64,000 bases of DNA from VRUE01 sp963844395. GTDB lineage: Bacteria > Actinomycetota > Thermoleophilia > Solirubrobacterales > 70-9. The position numbers and the translations under genes are program-made. The first letter of the stretch is position 1; every line of letters begins with the position of its first letter. The notes under the pieces were generated by a model. That model was given only the letters and a program-made list of their open reading frames with translations. It made no database searches and was not told the origin of the DNA. Where the stretch lies: positions 868,001 to 932,000 of the forward strand of contig CAWJNX010000002.1 of the NCBI GenBank assembly GCA_963844395.1, in the 5' to 3' direction. This document shows, piece by piece, positions 1 through 7,658 of the stretch.

Positions 1-260
1 GGCGTGCCCTTGATCCGCTCGAAGTCGATCTCGTAGCCGGCGAAGAAGAAGAGCATCCCCAGCCCGAGGTTGGCGAAGAAGTCGATGAAGTCGTCGGTCT
101 TGGCCAGGCCGAGCACCTCGGGGCCGACGACGATGCCGAGCAGCAGCTCGACGACGACGACCGGCGGCGCCAGGCGTCCCGGCACCGCGGCGACCGTGAT
201 CGCCGCCAGCGCGGCGACCGCGACGACGACGAAGAACGACTCTGCGTCAACCTCGATCAT
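1..260 (-). CDS. Cation:proton antiporter, Kef/CPA2 type (N-terminal part)
   Basis: The reverse strand opens with ATG at 260 and runs off the left edge of the window, so only about 86 N-terminal residues are visible. They form two hydrophobic segments (about residues 8-28 and 33-50) and then a segment with GMLFFFAGYEIDF. This layout and the phrase 'G-L-G-M-L-F-F-F-A-G-Y-E-I-D' are typical of the first helices of CPA2/Kef-type monovalent cation:proton antiporters, in which the LxFxAGLE-like stretch follows helix 2. It would exchange K+ or Na+ for protons at the inner membrane. Substrate and regulatory domains cannot be judged from the fragment. It diverges from the SRP RNA gene. Confidence 0.72.
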   Translation of the reverse strand, partial: MIEVDAESFFVVVAVAALAAITVAAVPGRLAPPVVVVELLLGIVVGPEVLGLAKTDDFIDFFANLGLGMLFFFAGYEIDFERIKGT

Positions 261-270
261 GGCTCGGGGT

Positions 271-300
271 CGATCCTATGGCCGCGGCAGAGTAGGATCG
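271..300. promoter_or_regulatory. Inverted repeat in the antiporter/SRP RNA divergent promoter region
   Basis: CGATCCTA at 271-278 is repeated inverted as TAGGATCG at 293-300 with a 14-base spacer. It lies between the start codon of the antiporter gene and the 5' end of the SRP RNA, where both promoters should be. It could be an operator or part of a hairpin. No regulator is indicated by the sequence. Confidence 0.3.
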
Positions 301-302
301 GA

Positions 303-580
303 GACGGACCGTGCTAGGCGGGGAATTAGCGGTGCCTTGTAACCCGCAATCCGCTCTAGCGGGGCCGAATCCCGTTCCGAGGGGCTGGCCGTCGGGGTCA
401 GTGCGCCGCGGGAGGCGTTGACGGCCGGGTCCTGCGCGACGTGGGCACGCGAATCAGGTCAGGTCCGGAAGGAAGCAGCCTTAAGCGGATGCCGCGGGTG
501 CCGCAGGTGAGCCCGGCCCGAGCCAAACGCGACGGACACGCCCGGTGACTTCGTTTCGAAGGCGGGGCGCACGGTCCGCT
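303..580 (+). ncRNA. ffs: Signal recognition particle RNA, large (Alu-domain) type
   Basis: The universally conserved SRP RNA apical loop is plain at about 457-485 (the AGGTCCGGAAGGAAGCAGCC motif that binds Ffh). Its helix 8 arms are GGCCGGG (423) and CCCGGCC (512). The RNA does not stop there: the 5' part at 311-372 closely resembles the Alu domain of the Bacillus subtilis scRNA, including GTGCTAGGCGGGGAATTAGC and CCGCTCTAGCGGGGCCGAA. The outermost ends pair perfectly, CGGACCGTGC (305-314) with GCACGGTCCG (569-578). The RNA is therefore about 275 nt rather than the roughly 100 nt 4.5S form. It scaffolds Ffh for co-translational membrane targeting. A strong terminator hairpin follows directly. 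The exact ends are inferred from the terminal helix. Confidence 0.93.
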
Positions 581-585
581 CTTCC

Positions 586-634
586 GCCGATGGGCCTAAA
601 ACGACAGCCCGGCTGTCGTTTTAGGCCCATCGGC
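586..634. terminator. Bidirectional terminator, perfect 24-bp-arm palindrome
   Basis: Bases 586-634 form a perfect inverted repeat with 24-base arms around a single central base. The core is CGACAGCC/GGCTGTCG flanked by TAAAA on the left and TTTTA on the right, so an RNA from either strand ends in a GC hairpin followed by U4. It sits between the 3' end of the SRP RNA and the stop codon of the convergent ABC permease gene, and so can serve both. The outer stem GCCGATGGGCCTAAAA is nearly the same as that of the hairpin at 20868-20918. Confidence 0.85.
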
Positions 635-641
635 ATGGCGG

Positions 642-1430
642 TCAGTCGATCAGCCGCGCCTCCATGCGGTTGACGGCGATGCGCCACATCACGAGGGCGA
701 AGGCGACTAGCGAGCCGAAGCGGACCAGGTCGACGGCCTCGAAGCCGAAGGCGCCGCCGCGGACCAGTTCGACCAGCTGGTGGAGCGGGTTGAGCTGGGC
801 GACTATCTGCACCCCCTCGGGAAGCTGGTCGATCGGAAAGAAGGCCCCGGAGACCAGGAAGAGAGGCGTGACGAAGAGCGCCGTCACGTAGTTGAACTGG
901 TCGATCTTGGCGACGATCGCCGCCATCGCGATGCCGAAGCCGGCGAAGCCGAGGGCGGTGACCAGACAGAAGAGCGGCACGAGCAGCATCCCCGGCGTCG
1001 GATCGAGGCCGAAGGCGATCGTCACCAGCAGCGGGAAGCAGCCGTAGACGCTGGAGCGCACGCCAATCCACAGCATCTCGGCGCTGACCAGCTCCTCGAC
1101 GTCGACCGGGGCGGCGAGGATCGCGTCGTAGGTGTTCTGGAAGCGGTGCTTGACGAAGGTGCCGAACATCGCCGGCAAGGCGCTGGAGAAGATCACCGCG
1201 GTGGCGACCATGCCGGTGCCGACGAACTGAACGTAGGGGAGACCCTCGACCTCGTCGACCAGCGTCGCCGAAAGGCCAAGGCCGAAGGCGAGCAGGTAGA
1301 CGATCGGTTCCAGCACGCTGGAGAAGGTCGTCCCCTTCCAGTAGGTGCGGAAGTTGGCGAGCTCGCGGCTCATCACGCCGCCGATCGCCGCCGGTTCCAG
1401 TCGCCTCAGCGGCGGCGCGGGCTCCTTCAT
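642..1430 (-). CDS. ABC-2 type transporter permease (daunorubicin/NodJ family)
   Basis: The 262-residue product has about six hydrophobic segments and ends in a short basic tail, as in ABC-2 exporter permeases that pair with a separate ATPase. The start ATG overlaps the stop of the upstream ATPase gene as ATGA (1427-1430), which indicates translational coupling and a shared complex. The N-terminal 20 residues are soluble and proline-rich, and the first membrane segment starts near residue 38. The pair would export a lipid, antibiotic or polysaccharide-like substrate across the cytoplasmic membrane, but nothing here fixes the substrate. The gene ends just before the bidirectional terminator at 586-634. 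Confidence 0.87.
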   Translation of the reverse strand: MKEPAPPLRRLEPAAIGGVMSRELANFRTYWKGTTFSSVLEPIVYLLAFGLGLSATLVDEVEGLPYVQFVGTGMVATAVIFSSALPAMFGTFVKHRFQNTYDAILAAPVDVEELVSAEMLWIGVRSSVYGCFPLLVTIAFGLDPTPGMLLVPLFCLVTALGFAGFGIAMAAIVAKIDQFNYVTALFVTPLFLVSGAFFPIDQLPEGVQIVAQLNPLHQLVELVRGGAFGFEAVDLVRFGSLVAFALVMWRIAVNRMEARLID

Positions 1431-2317
1431 TCCGCCTCCTCGCCGGTCAGCAGGACGAAGACGTCCTCGAGCGAGGCGGCACGGATCACGGCCTCATCCG
1501 GCACGCCCCCATCGCCGGCCCGCTCGGAGCCGACGATCGCGACCGCCGGCCCGGCCGGCCGAACCCGCAGGCCGACCGCCTCGGCATTGGCGCGAACTTC
1601 GACCAGGCGTTCGGGCGGGGCGTAGACCTCGGCGGTCTGTCGGCCGGCATGCTGGGCGATCAGCTCGGACGGCTTGCCGCGGCTGATGATCTTCCCCTTG
1701 GCCATGACGGCGACTTCGTCGGCGAGCCGCTCGGCCTCCTCGATGTAGTGAGTCGACATCAGGATCGTCCGCCCGCGCGAGCGCAGGTTGTCGATCAGCG
1801 TCCACAGCTGCGTGCGGATCTGCGGGTCGAGACCGACGGTCGGCTCGTCGAGCAGCACCAGCTCGGGGTCGTGGACGAGCCCGCGCGCCAGCAGCAGGCG
1901 GCGGCGCATGCCGCCGGAGAGCTCGTCGACGGCGTCGCGACGTCGCTCGCGCAGGCGGGCCAGGTCGAGGGCACGGTCGACGGCGGCGCCGACGTCGGGC
2001 ACGCGGTAGAGGCGCGCGAACACGGCCAGGTTGTCTTCGACGGTGACATCGACGTCGAGGTTGTCGAGCTGCGGGACGACGCCCATCCTGGCGCGGGCGG
2101 CCTTGGAGTCGCCAGGCAGCTCGTGTCCCAGCGCCCGCAGCTCGCCGGCGTCGGGCAGCGCCTGACCGGTCAGCAGCCGCATCGTCGTCGACTTGCCGGC
2201 GCCATTGGGCCCAAGCAGGCCGAGGCAGATGCCCTCGGGCACGTCGAGGTCGAGCCCGTCCACCGCCGTGATCGGGCCGAACCTCTTTACAACGCCGCGA
2301 AGCTCAATCGCTGCCAT
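1427..2317 (-). CDS. ABC transporter ATP-binding protein (DrrA/NodI family)
   Basis: All ABC ATPase motifs are intact: Walker A GPNGAGKST at residues 36-44, signature LSGGMRRR, Walker B LVLLDEPTVGLD and the switch histidine in STHYIEEAE. The 296-residue length and the C-terminal extension after the nucleotide-binding fold (about residues 215-296, ending SLEDVFVLLTGEEAE) match the drug-export subfamily. It energises the permease encoded immediately downstream, with which it shares a 4-base overlap. The gene diverges from the acetolactate decarboxylase gene with only 14 bases between the start codons, so their promoters must overlap or lie inside the coding ends. Confidence 0.93.
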   Translation of the reverse strand: MAAIELRGVVKRFGPITAVDGLDLDVPEGICLGLLGPNGAGKSTTMRLLTGQALPDAGELRALGHELPGDSKAARARMGVVPQLDNLDVDVTVEDNLAVFARLYRVPDVGAAVDRALDLARLRERRRDAVDELSGGMRRRLLLARGLVHDPELVLLDEPTVGLDPQIRTQLWTLIDNLRSRGRTILMSTHYIEEAERLADEVAVMAKGKIISRGKPSELIAQHAGRQTAEVYAPPERLVEVRANAEAVGLRVRPAGPAVAIVGSERAGDGGVPDEAVIRAASLEDVFVLLTGEEAE

Positions 2318-2331
2318 GCCGTGATGCTTTC

Positions 2332-3171
2332 ATGCCGGCCGCCTCGGCTGAGCGAGGAGCAATCAGCACGGACTGGGAGACTGCCGCCGTGCTGGACGAG
2401 CACTGGATCAAGGCCCTCCACGTGGAGACGATGCGGCAGGAGGACCTCCATGCCGAGCGCGATCCGCACGTCCTCTTCCAGGCTTCGACGATCGCGGCCC
2501 TGCTCGACGGCGCCTACGACGGGGACCTCAGCTTCGCCGAGCTGGCCGAGCACGGAGACCTTGGGCTCGGCACGCTGAACGGGCTCGACGGCGAGATGGT
2601 CGCCCTCGACGGCCGTTTCTACCGGGCGGATGTCGACGGTGCGATACACCCGGTTGGTCCGGACGAGCGCACTCCGTTCGCGGTCGTCGCCGAGTTCGAG
2701 CCGACAATCGAGGCAACGATCGCCGCACCGCTCGCCCACGAGGACCTGCTGGCGCGACTCGAGGAGTTGATCCCGATCGAAGCGGCCTCCTGTGCGATCC
2801 GAATCGATGGCGCCTTCGAGCTTGTCCGCGCCCGCTCGGTGCCGCGTCAGAGCCCGCCCTACCGGCCGCTCGCCGACGTCGTCAACGAGCAGCACGTTTT
2901 TGAGCTCACCGACGTCACCGGCACGATGCTCGGCTTCCGTTTCCCGGCCTACGCCGAGGGAATCGAGGTGGGCGGCTACCACCTCCACTTCATCGACGAC
3001 GATCGCTGCCACGGCGGACACGTGCTCGGCTCCCGCTCTCGCAATGTCCGGGTCCGGCTCGACCCCTCGAACGACCTTCACGTCGAGCTGCCACCGCGGG
3101 TTGACCTCGCCGACCCCGACCTTGCGGCGGCAACGCACGCAGTGATGGAGGCGGTGGAGAGCGCTGGCTGA
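2332..3171 (+). CDS. budA: Alpha-acetolactate decarboxylase
   Basis: The protein matches the BudA/AlsD family along its length. It has the STIAALLDGAYDGD block near the N-terminus, the central GLGTLNGLDGEM segment, and the zinc-ligand block GYHLHFIDDDRCHGGH, whose three histidines bind the catalytic metal. The enzyme decarboxylates (S)-2-acetolactate to (R)-acetoin, diverting pyruvate or acetolactate from branched-chain amino acid synthesis to a neutral overflow product. The ATG at 2332 lacks a clear ribosome binding site. An in-frame GTG at 2389, preceded by GGGAGA, is a credible alternative start that would remove 19 poorly conserved residues. No acetolactate synthase gene is nearby. Confidence 0.9.
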   Translation: MPAASAERGAISTDWETAAVLDEHWIKALHVETMRQEDLHAERDPHVLFQASTIAALLDGAYDGDLSFAELAEHGDLGLGTLNGLDGEMVALDGRFYRADVDGAIHPVGPDERTPFAVVAEFEPTIEATIAAPLAHEDLLARLEELIPIEAASCAIRIDGAFELVRARSVPRQSPPYRPLADVVNEQHVFELTDVTGTMLGFRFPAYAEGIEVGGYHLHFIDDDRCHGGHVLGSRSRNVRVRLDPSNDLHVELPPRVDLADPDLAAATHAVMEAVESAG

Positions 3172-3262
3172 GGGTCCGGGGATGCGGCTAGCCGGACTTA
3201 CTGATCGACAGAACCGGCAGAGCTGAGTCGTTCGCCAAGAGTTTCATATCCTCACCCCCTTT
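3172..3262. terminator. Convergent intergenic gap with a weak hairpin
   Basis: Between budA and the convergent membrane-protein gene there is one short inverted repeat, GTCCGG (3174-3179) with CCGGAC (3192-3197). A T5 run lies at the right edge of the gap, near 3260. The stem is short and the T run is not next to it, so termination here is only a suggestion. No open reading frame was seen in the gap. Confidence 0.3.
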
Positions 3263-4846
3263 TTAGCAGCGGCGGTAAAGAACCCATGAGTCGTTGCTTG
3301 CGACGGCGCGGAAGCCCGGTGGGACGGTCGTCGTCTCAAAGCGTGCTGGGTCGTTCGGGTCGAGGACGAAGTTGTGGACGACGAATGGCCCCGACGGGTC
3401 GAGGAAGTAGCCCCGACGAGGCTGGCGCTGCTCGGATGAGCTGACGATCCGGCTCGGCCGCACGTCGAGGTCGAAGGCGAGGCGGGGCACGGCGCGGTGA
3501 TTTGGGACCGAGATCGGCAGGCACAGCGGCTCGAACGCGGCGAAGCCGGCGAGGTCGTTCAGGTCGGACTCGATCTCGCTCTGGTTTGTGAGGTCGGTGT
3601 CTACGCGCGAGAGGAGGTCGTACTGGTTCGGTCCCCAGAGGACGAACATCAGCACTACGACGGCGGCGAAGCCCTGCCATGCGCGCCGCCAGCGATGGCC
3701 GTCCTCTAGCAGCCGCCATCCGAGCAGGGCGAGCGCGGAGAAGACGGCGAGGATCGCCGCGGCGAGCATCGTGTAGCGGGGGATGATCGCCAGGCCGGCG
3801 CAGGCGAGCACGGCGAAGGCGCCGAGCGCGAGGGCCGCCGCGATGACTCCGATCGCGCTCCGACGGCGCAGGAAGGCGAGGCCGAGGAAGACGCCGCCTG
3901 CCGCGCCCACCATCCCTGGCCACTGCAGCACCTCGCCGAGTCGGCGTGGCCCGTAGAGGAGGAGGTCGATTGGACCCGTCTGTCGCTCCAGGGTTTCGAC
4001 CGTCTCCCTGGTGCCGGTGAACGAGTAGGTCGGGCTGCCGGCCGTTATCCAGTCGAACAGCGCCCAGCCGAGCGGCGCAGCGAGCGCCAGGACAGTGAGG
4101 GTGGAAGGGATGGGGATGCCCCTCGCCCGGACAAACGCCGGCCTAATTAGGCCGGCGTTTTGAGTATCCGCCCGTTCGAGGGGCATCCCCATCCCCTCAG
4201 GCTCAGGCCTCTGGATCCAGCGAAATCGCTCGAGATCGACCGTCAGGTAGGCGAGATAAGCGACGGAGAACAGCCAAGCCTCTGGTCGCAGCAACCCAGC
4301 CAGAGCCAGCAGCGCAAGCACGGGCCAACCTGCGCGAGAGCGTTTGGTCTCGAGCACAAGGGCGGCGAGAACCAGCGCGATGTAGGGGAGGTTGACGTAG
4401 GCGCGCAGGCCGTTGGAGAGGTAGGGGGCGCGGGTGAGGACGATCAGCGCCGCGACGGCGCCGATCGGGCGGTCGAACCAGAGCGATCCGAGTCGGTAGA
4501 CGAGATAGCCAACGAGACCTAGGGAGACGTATGCGACCACCATCGTCAGGTCGATCGCGGCGTCGCCAAGCGGCGTCGTCACGAGGCCGAACAGTTCGGC
4601 GAGAGGGTGGGGAGTGGGGGGCAGTGCGGCGCCGCGGTCAGGACTCAGCCCCTCCGCCAGTTCGGTGCCCCAGAGGAGGCTGTAGATCGTGTCGTAGTTG
4701 GGGAAGCCGAGCGGAAAGAGCAGCAGCAGGACCGCCGCGACCGCGGCGACCCAGGCTGCGGGCGTCAACCACTTGCGGGCCCCCGAACGCACCGGCGCAC
4801 GGTATCGGCGCGACCCATCGTTGGGCGTGGCGCTTTTGTCTCGCAT
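3263..4846 (-). CDS. Polytopic membrane protein, GT-C-like glycosyltransferase fold (unassigned)
   Basis: About 527 residues with some ten hydrophobic segments: a first helix near residues 25-45, a large loop, clusters of helices to about residue 400, and a soluble C-terminal domain. This is the general shape of GT-C glycosyltransferases and related mannosyltransferase-like proteins, but I see no diagnostic catalytic acid motif, so the function is open. The frame extends to an ATG at 4891. The ATG at 4846 sits in the loop of a hairpin (4827-4865), and a GTG about 60 bases further on would start just before the first helix, so the start is uncertain. A nested palindrome at 4107-4195 adds about 30 residues between two helices without breaking the frame. 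The gene diverges from dnaX. Confidence 0.6.
   Translation of the reverse strand: MRDKSATPNDGSRRYRAPVRSGARKWLTPAAWVAAVAAVLLLLFPLGFPNYDTIYSLLWGTELAEGLSPDRGAALPPTPHPLAELFGLVTTPLGDAAIDLTMVVAYVSLGLVGYLVYRLGSLWFDRPIGAVAALIVLTRAPYLSNGLRAYVNLPYIALVLAALVLETKRSRAGWPVLALLALAGLLRPEAWLFSVAYLAYLTVDLERFRWIQRPEPEGMGMPLERADTQNAGLIRPAFVRARGIPIPSTLTVLALAAPLGWALFDWITAGSPTYSFTGTRETVETLERQTGPIDLLLYGPRRLGEVLQWPGMVGAAGGVFLGLAFLRRRSAIGVIAAALALGAFAVLACAGLAIIPRYTMLAAAILAVFSALALLGWRLLEDGHRWRRAWQGFAAVVVLMFVLWGPNQYDLLSRVDTDLTNQSEIESDLNDLAGFAAFEPLCLPISVPNHRAVPRLAFDLDVRPSRIVSSSEQRQPRRGYFLDPSGPFVVHNFVLDPNDPARFETTTVPPGFRAVASNDSWVLYRRC
4107..4195. repeat. Nested in-frame palindrome inside the membrane-protein gene
   Basis: Two inverted repeats lie one inside the other. 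The outer has perfect 19-base arms at 4107-4125 and 4177-4195 (GGGATGGGGATGCCCCTCG and its complement). The inner has perfect 14-base arms centred at 4146/4147 (AAACGCCGGCCTAA and its complement). The whole unit is translated as a loop rich in Pro, Gly and Arg between hydrophobic segments. It looks inserted, because it interrupts an otherwise helix-dense protein. The inner part alone has an A3...T3 layout resembling a terminator, yet it lies inside the gene. Confidence 0.8.
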
Positions 4847-4865
4847 ACCGCGACAAAAGCGCCAC
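4827..4865. repeat. Hairpin element with GTATG apex, divergent dnaX promoter region
   Basis: Perfect 14-base arms (GTGGCGCTTTTGTC and its complement) enclose an 11-base loop. Read on the minus strand the loop and its flank are GTCGCGGTATGCGAGACAAA. A closely similar loop is found in the hairpin at 23326-23368. The T4 run is on the 5' arm and the A4 run on the 3' arm in both orientations, so it does not fit a factor-independent terminator. It overlaps the candidate ATG at 4846 of the membrane-protein gene and lies 35 bases upstream of dnaX. Confidence 0.8.
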
Positions 4866-4899
4866 TGACCGCCTGCAGGCCGCAGATACACTGACCGGA

Positions 4900-6696
4900 G
4901 TGCCGTCCCCGAGCGACTCGACCTCCCTCTACCGCCGCCACCGCCCCGGCTCCTTCGAGGAGGTGGTCGGCCAGCAGCACGTGGTCCGCACCCTGCGCAA
5001 CGCCGTTGAGCAGAGCAAGGTCCACCACGCCTACCTCTTCGTCGGCTCGCGGGGCACGGGCAAGACCTCGATGGCGAAGATCCTCGCTCGCTCGCTCAAC
5101 TGCGAGCGGGGGGGCCCGACCGTGACGCCCTGCGGCGAGTGCGAGTCCTGCCTGACGATCGCCACCGGAACCTCGATGGACGTGATCGAGATGGACGCCG
5201 CCTCAAACCGCTCGGTTGACGACGTCCGCGACCTGCGCGAGCGCGTCGCCTATGCCCCGACGGCCGGCCGCTGGAAGGTCTACATCCTCGACGAGGCGCA
5301 CATGCTTACCAAGGAGGCCTGGAACGCCTTCCTCAAGACGCTCGAGGAGCCGCCGCCGAACACGGTCTTCGTGCTCGCCACGACCGAGGCGCACAAGGTT
5401 ATGGCGACGATTGCCGACCGTTGCCAGCGCTTCGATTTCCAGCGACCCTCGCTGGAGCAGATCGACGCGGTCTTGCAGCGGGTCGCCGCCGCTGAGGGGA
5501 TCGAGGTCGAGGAGGGCGCGGCAGGGATGATCGCCCGCTCCGCCTCGGGCAGCTTCCGCGACGCACTCGGCACGCTCGATCAGCTCGTCGCCTTCGGCGG
5601 GAATCGGGTCACGCTCGAGGCGGTGCTCGAGGTGCTCGGCGCGGCCGACGCAGATCTCCTGTTCGACGCGGTTGACGCGGTCGTCGCCGAGGATCCGAAG
5701 GGCGTCCTGCTCGGAGTCGAGGAGATGGCGCGCTCGGGGCGCGATCCGGCTCAGTTCGCCCGCGACCTGCTCGCCCACCTGCGCCACCTGCTCGTCACCC
5801 AGACGGTCGGCGAGGTTCCCAACACCTTCGTCGTTACCGCGACGGACGGCGAGCGGCTGATGGCGCAGGCAAACGCGATCGGCGCCGCGACCTTGGTGCG
5901 AACGATCGACGAGTTGGCTGGCGCGCTGGCCGCGGTGCGCGAGGGGGACGACGCGCGGATGGCCGTCGAGATCGCCTTGCTCAAAGCTGCACGGCCAGAT
6001 CTCGATCCGGGCAGCGAGGGGCTGCTGCGGCGGATCGAGCGGCTTGAGAAAGGTCAGCTCGATGCGCCTCGGAACGATGCGCCGCAGGACCATGCGCCCC
6101 GGGCCGCGGGTCCTGTCGTGGGGCAGGGCTCCTCGTCCTCGCAAGCTGCGGGCGAGGAACCCAGCCCCACGCCACCCACGGCAGATGCGCCCCCGGTAAG
6201 CGCTTCGGCCCCGACCGACGCGCCTCCAGTAAGCGCTTCGGCCCCGACCGGGCCGGCGGAGACCGAGCGGGAAGACGATGAGGCGGATGAGCCAGCCCCT
6301 CCGAGGGAGACTGGGCAAGCAGAGGCATCGTCGCTGGACCTGCCGGAGATAGGTCGGGTTTGGCCAGCTGTCCTCGATCACCTGCACCGGACTGCGCCGG
6401 CGTTGGCGGCCTCCTTTGAGGGGGCAAGGCCGGTCGAGATCGATGCCGAGGAGCGGACCGTGACGATTGGATTCCCCGCAGACCACGTCTTCAACAAGCG
6501 CAAGGCGGAAGCTCCCGACAAGCGGGAGCAGCTCGTGGACGGGTTGCAGGCCGTGCTGGGGGAGAAGCTGCGACCTGTCTATGCCGTGCTCGACGGTGAG
6601 AGTGCGTCTGAGGCGGCGCACGCCGAAGGTGATGTCAACCACGATGCGCTGGTGGCGAGGCTGAAGAGCGAGTTCGACGCGGAGGAGGTCGGTTGA
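4900..6696 (+). CDS. dnaX: DNA polymerase III subunits gamma and tau
   Basis: The AAA+ clamp-loader ATPase is unmistakable: SLYRRHRP at the N-terminus, Walker A GSRGTGKTS near residue 49, the four-cysteine zinc module (CERG...CGECESC) at about residues 68-82, Walker B DEAHML near 131 and the sensor region after it. The GTG at 4900 is chosen because homologous sequence begins at once with SLYRRHRPGSFEEVVGQ. The frame is open further upstream, but that part is antisense to the divergent gene. The C-terminal third is a Pro/Ala/Ser linker with the repeat DAPPVSASAPT twice, plus a palindrome at 6118-6170, followed by a tau-type domain of about 110 residues. It loads the beta clamp at replication forks. 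It is followed by ybaB and recR, as in many bacteria. Confidence 0.95.
   Translation: MPSPSDSTSLYRRHRPGSFEEVVGQQHVVRTLRNAVEQSKVHHAYLFVGSRGTGKTSMAKILARSLNCERGGPTVTPCGECESCLTIATGTSMDVIEMDAASNRSVDDVRDLRERVAYAPTAGRWKVYILDEAHMLTKEAWNAFLKTLEEPPPNTVFVLATTEAHKVMATIADRCQRFDFQRPSLEQIDAVLQRVAAAEGIEVEEGAAGMIARSASGSFRDALGTLDQLVAFGGNRVTLEAVLEVLGAADADLLFDAVDAVVAEDPKGVLLGVEEMARSGRDPAQFARDLLAHLRHLLVTQTVGEVPNTFVVTATDGERLMAQANAIGAATLVRTIDELAGALAAVREGDDARMAVEIALLKAARPDLDPGSEGLLRRIERLEKGQLDAPRNDAPQDHAPRAAGPVVGQGSSSSQAAGEEPSPTPPTADAPPVSASAPTDAPPVSASAPTGPAETEREDDEADEPAPPRETGQAEASSLDLPEIGRVWPAVLDHLHRTAPALAASFEGARPVEIDAEERTVTIGFPADHVFNKRKAEAPDKREQLVDGLQAVLGEKLRPVYAVLDGESASEAAHAEGDVNHDALVARLKSEFDAEEVG
6118..6170. repeat. 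In-frame palindrome in the dnaX linker
   Basis: Arms of 18 bases (6118-6135, GTGGGGCAGGGCTCCTCG, and 6153-6170) are complementary except at two positions, around a 17-base loop that itself can pair. It lies in the disordered linker of the tau subunit and keeps the reading frame, encoding Gly/Ser/Pro-rich sequence. The placement resembles the palindromes inside sdhB and the 3263-4846 gene. Confidence 0.7.
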
Positions 6697-7037
6697 TGGC
6701 TAGGGGAGGTCCCGGAGGCTTTGACGTGAACGCGCTGATGAAGCAGGCGCAGCAGATGCAGGCCGAGATGCTGAAAGCGCAGGAGCAGCTCAAGGACGAG
6801 ATCGTCGAGGCCAGCGCCGGCGGCGGCATGGTCAAGGTGAAGATGGGCGGCGACCTGACCCTGCGCGAGATCTCGATCGACCCCGAGGCGATCGATCCGG
6901 AGGAGGCCGAGATGCTCGCCGACATGGTTCAGGCCGCGGTCAACGAGGCGCTGCGCGCCGCCCAGGACCTCGCCGGCTCGAAGATGGGTGGGATCACCGG
7001 AGACATGGGAGGCCTCGGCGGCCTCCCCGGAATGTGA
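6696..7037 (+). CDS. ybaB: YbaB/EbfC family nucleoid-associated protein
   Basis: The 113-residue product has the family pattern: a glycine-rich start, a long N-terminal helix with MKQAQQMQAEMLKAQEQL, a beta sheet with VKMGGDLTLREISIDPEAI, a second helix with EALRAAQDLA, and a Gly/Met-rich tail. Such proteins form dimers that bind DNA and shape the nucleoid. The ATG at 6696 overlaps the dnaX stop as TGATG and has GGAGGAGG about eight bases upstream. A TTG three bases earlier is less likely. Its position between dnaX and recR, overlapping the GTG of recR by 4 bases, is the standard arrangement for this family and implies one transcript. Confidence 0.95.
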   Translation: MARGGPGGFDVNALMKQAQQMQAEMLKAQEQLKDEIVEASAGGGMVKVKMGGDLTLREISIDPEAIDPEEAEMLADMVQAAVNEALRAAQDLAGSKMGGITGDMGGLGGLPGM

Positions 7038-7636
7038 GCGGCGAGGGGCCGGCGCCGCTCTCGCGCCTCGTCGCCGAGCTCTCACGGTTGCCCGGGATCG
7101 GCCAGCGCACCGCGCAGCGCCTCGCCTTCCACATCCTGCGCGCCCCCGACGAGGAGGCGGCGGCGCTCGCCGCCGCGGTCCGCGAGGTGAAGGAGAAGGT
7201 CGGCCTCTGCGAGCGTTGCTTCAACCTCTCCGAGGGCCCGCTCTGCCGGATCTGCTCCGACTCCAACCGCGACCAGGCGACGATCTGCGTGGTCGAGGAG
7301 CCAGCAGACGTAATTCCGATCGAGCGCACCCATGAGTACCGCGGCCTCTACCACGTGCTCGGCGGCGCGCTCTCGCCGATCGACGGGATCGACGCCGGCG
7401 ACCTGAAGATTGCCGAGCTGGTGCGGCGCGTCGAGGAGGGCGAGATCCGCGAGGTCGTCCTCGCCACCAACCCGACCACGACCGGCGAGGCCACCGCCCT
7501 CCACATCGCCGAGCTGCTGCGCGGCAAGGCCGCGATCACCCGCCTCGCCAGCGGCCTGCCGATCGGCGCCGACCTCGAGCACGCCGACGAGGTAACCCTG
7601 GGCAAGGCTTTCTCCGGCCGCCGCGCTCTCGACTAG
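7034..7636 (+). CDS. recR: Recombination mediator protein RecR
   Basis: The 200-residue protein is colinear with RecR. It has a helix-hairpin-helix (LSRLPGIGQRTAQRLAFH, about residues 13-30), a four-cysteine zinc finger (CERCFNLSEGPLCRIC) near residue 57, and a Toprim domain beginning CVVEEPADVIPIERT with the conserved Glu and later acidic residues. It helps RecO and RecF load RecA on gapped DNA. The GTG start overlaps the ybaB stop (GTGA, 7034-7037), showing translational coupling. The region of the stop codon is part of a 13-base tandem duplication. Confidence 0.96.
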   Translation: MSGEGPAPLSRLVAELSRLPGIGQRTAQRLAFHILRAPDEEAAALAAAVREVKEKVGLCERCFNLSEGPLCRICSDSNRDQATICVVEEPADVIPIERTHEYRGLYHVLGGALSPIDGIDAGDLKIAELVRRVEEGEIREVVLATNPTTTGEATALHIAELLRGKAAITRLASGLPIGADLEHADEVTLGKAFSGRRALD

Positions 7637-7652
7637 ACGTCTCGACTAGACG
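7627..7652. repeat. 13-bp tandem duplication over the recR stop codon
   Basis: TCTCGACTAGACG occurs twice head to tail, at 7627-7639 and 7640-7652. The first copy carries the recR stop TAG and the second repeats it in frame+1. It looks like a recent slippage duplication at the end of the gene. Confidence 0.8.
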
Positions 7653-7658
7653 GGTGTC

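Noticed and set aside
780..1625. Plus-strand open frame opposite the ABC transporter genes
   Set aside because: Its composition is that of reverse-complemented ABC permease and ATPase codons.
5203..6642. A 479-residue open frame on the minus strand across dnaX
   Set aside because: It is the antisense of dnaX; long shadow frames are expected in GC-rich DNA and it has no recognisable motif.
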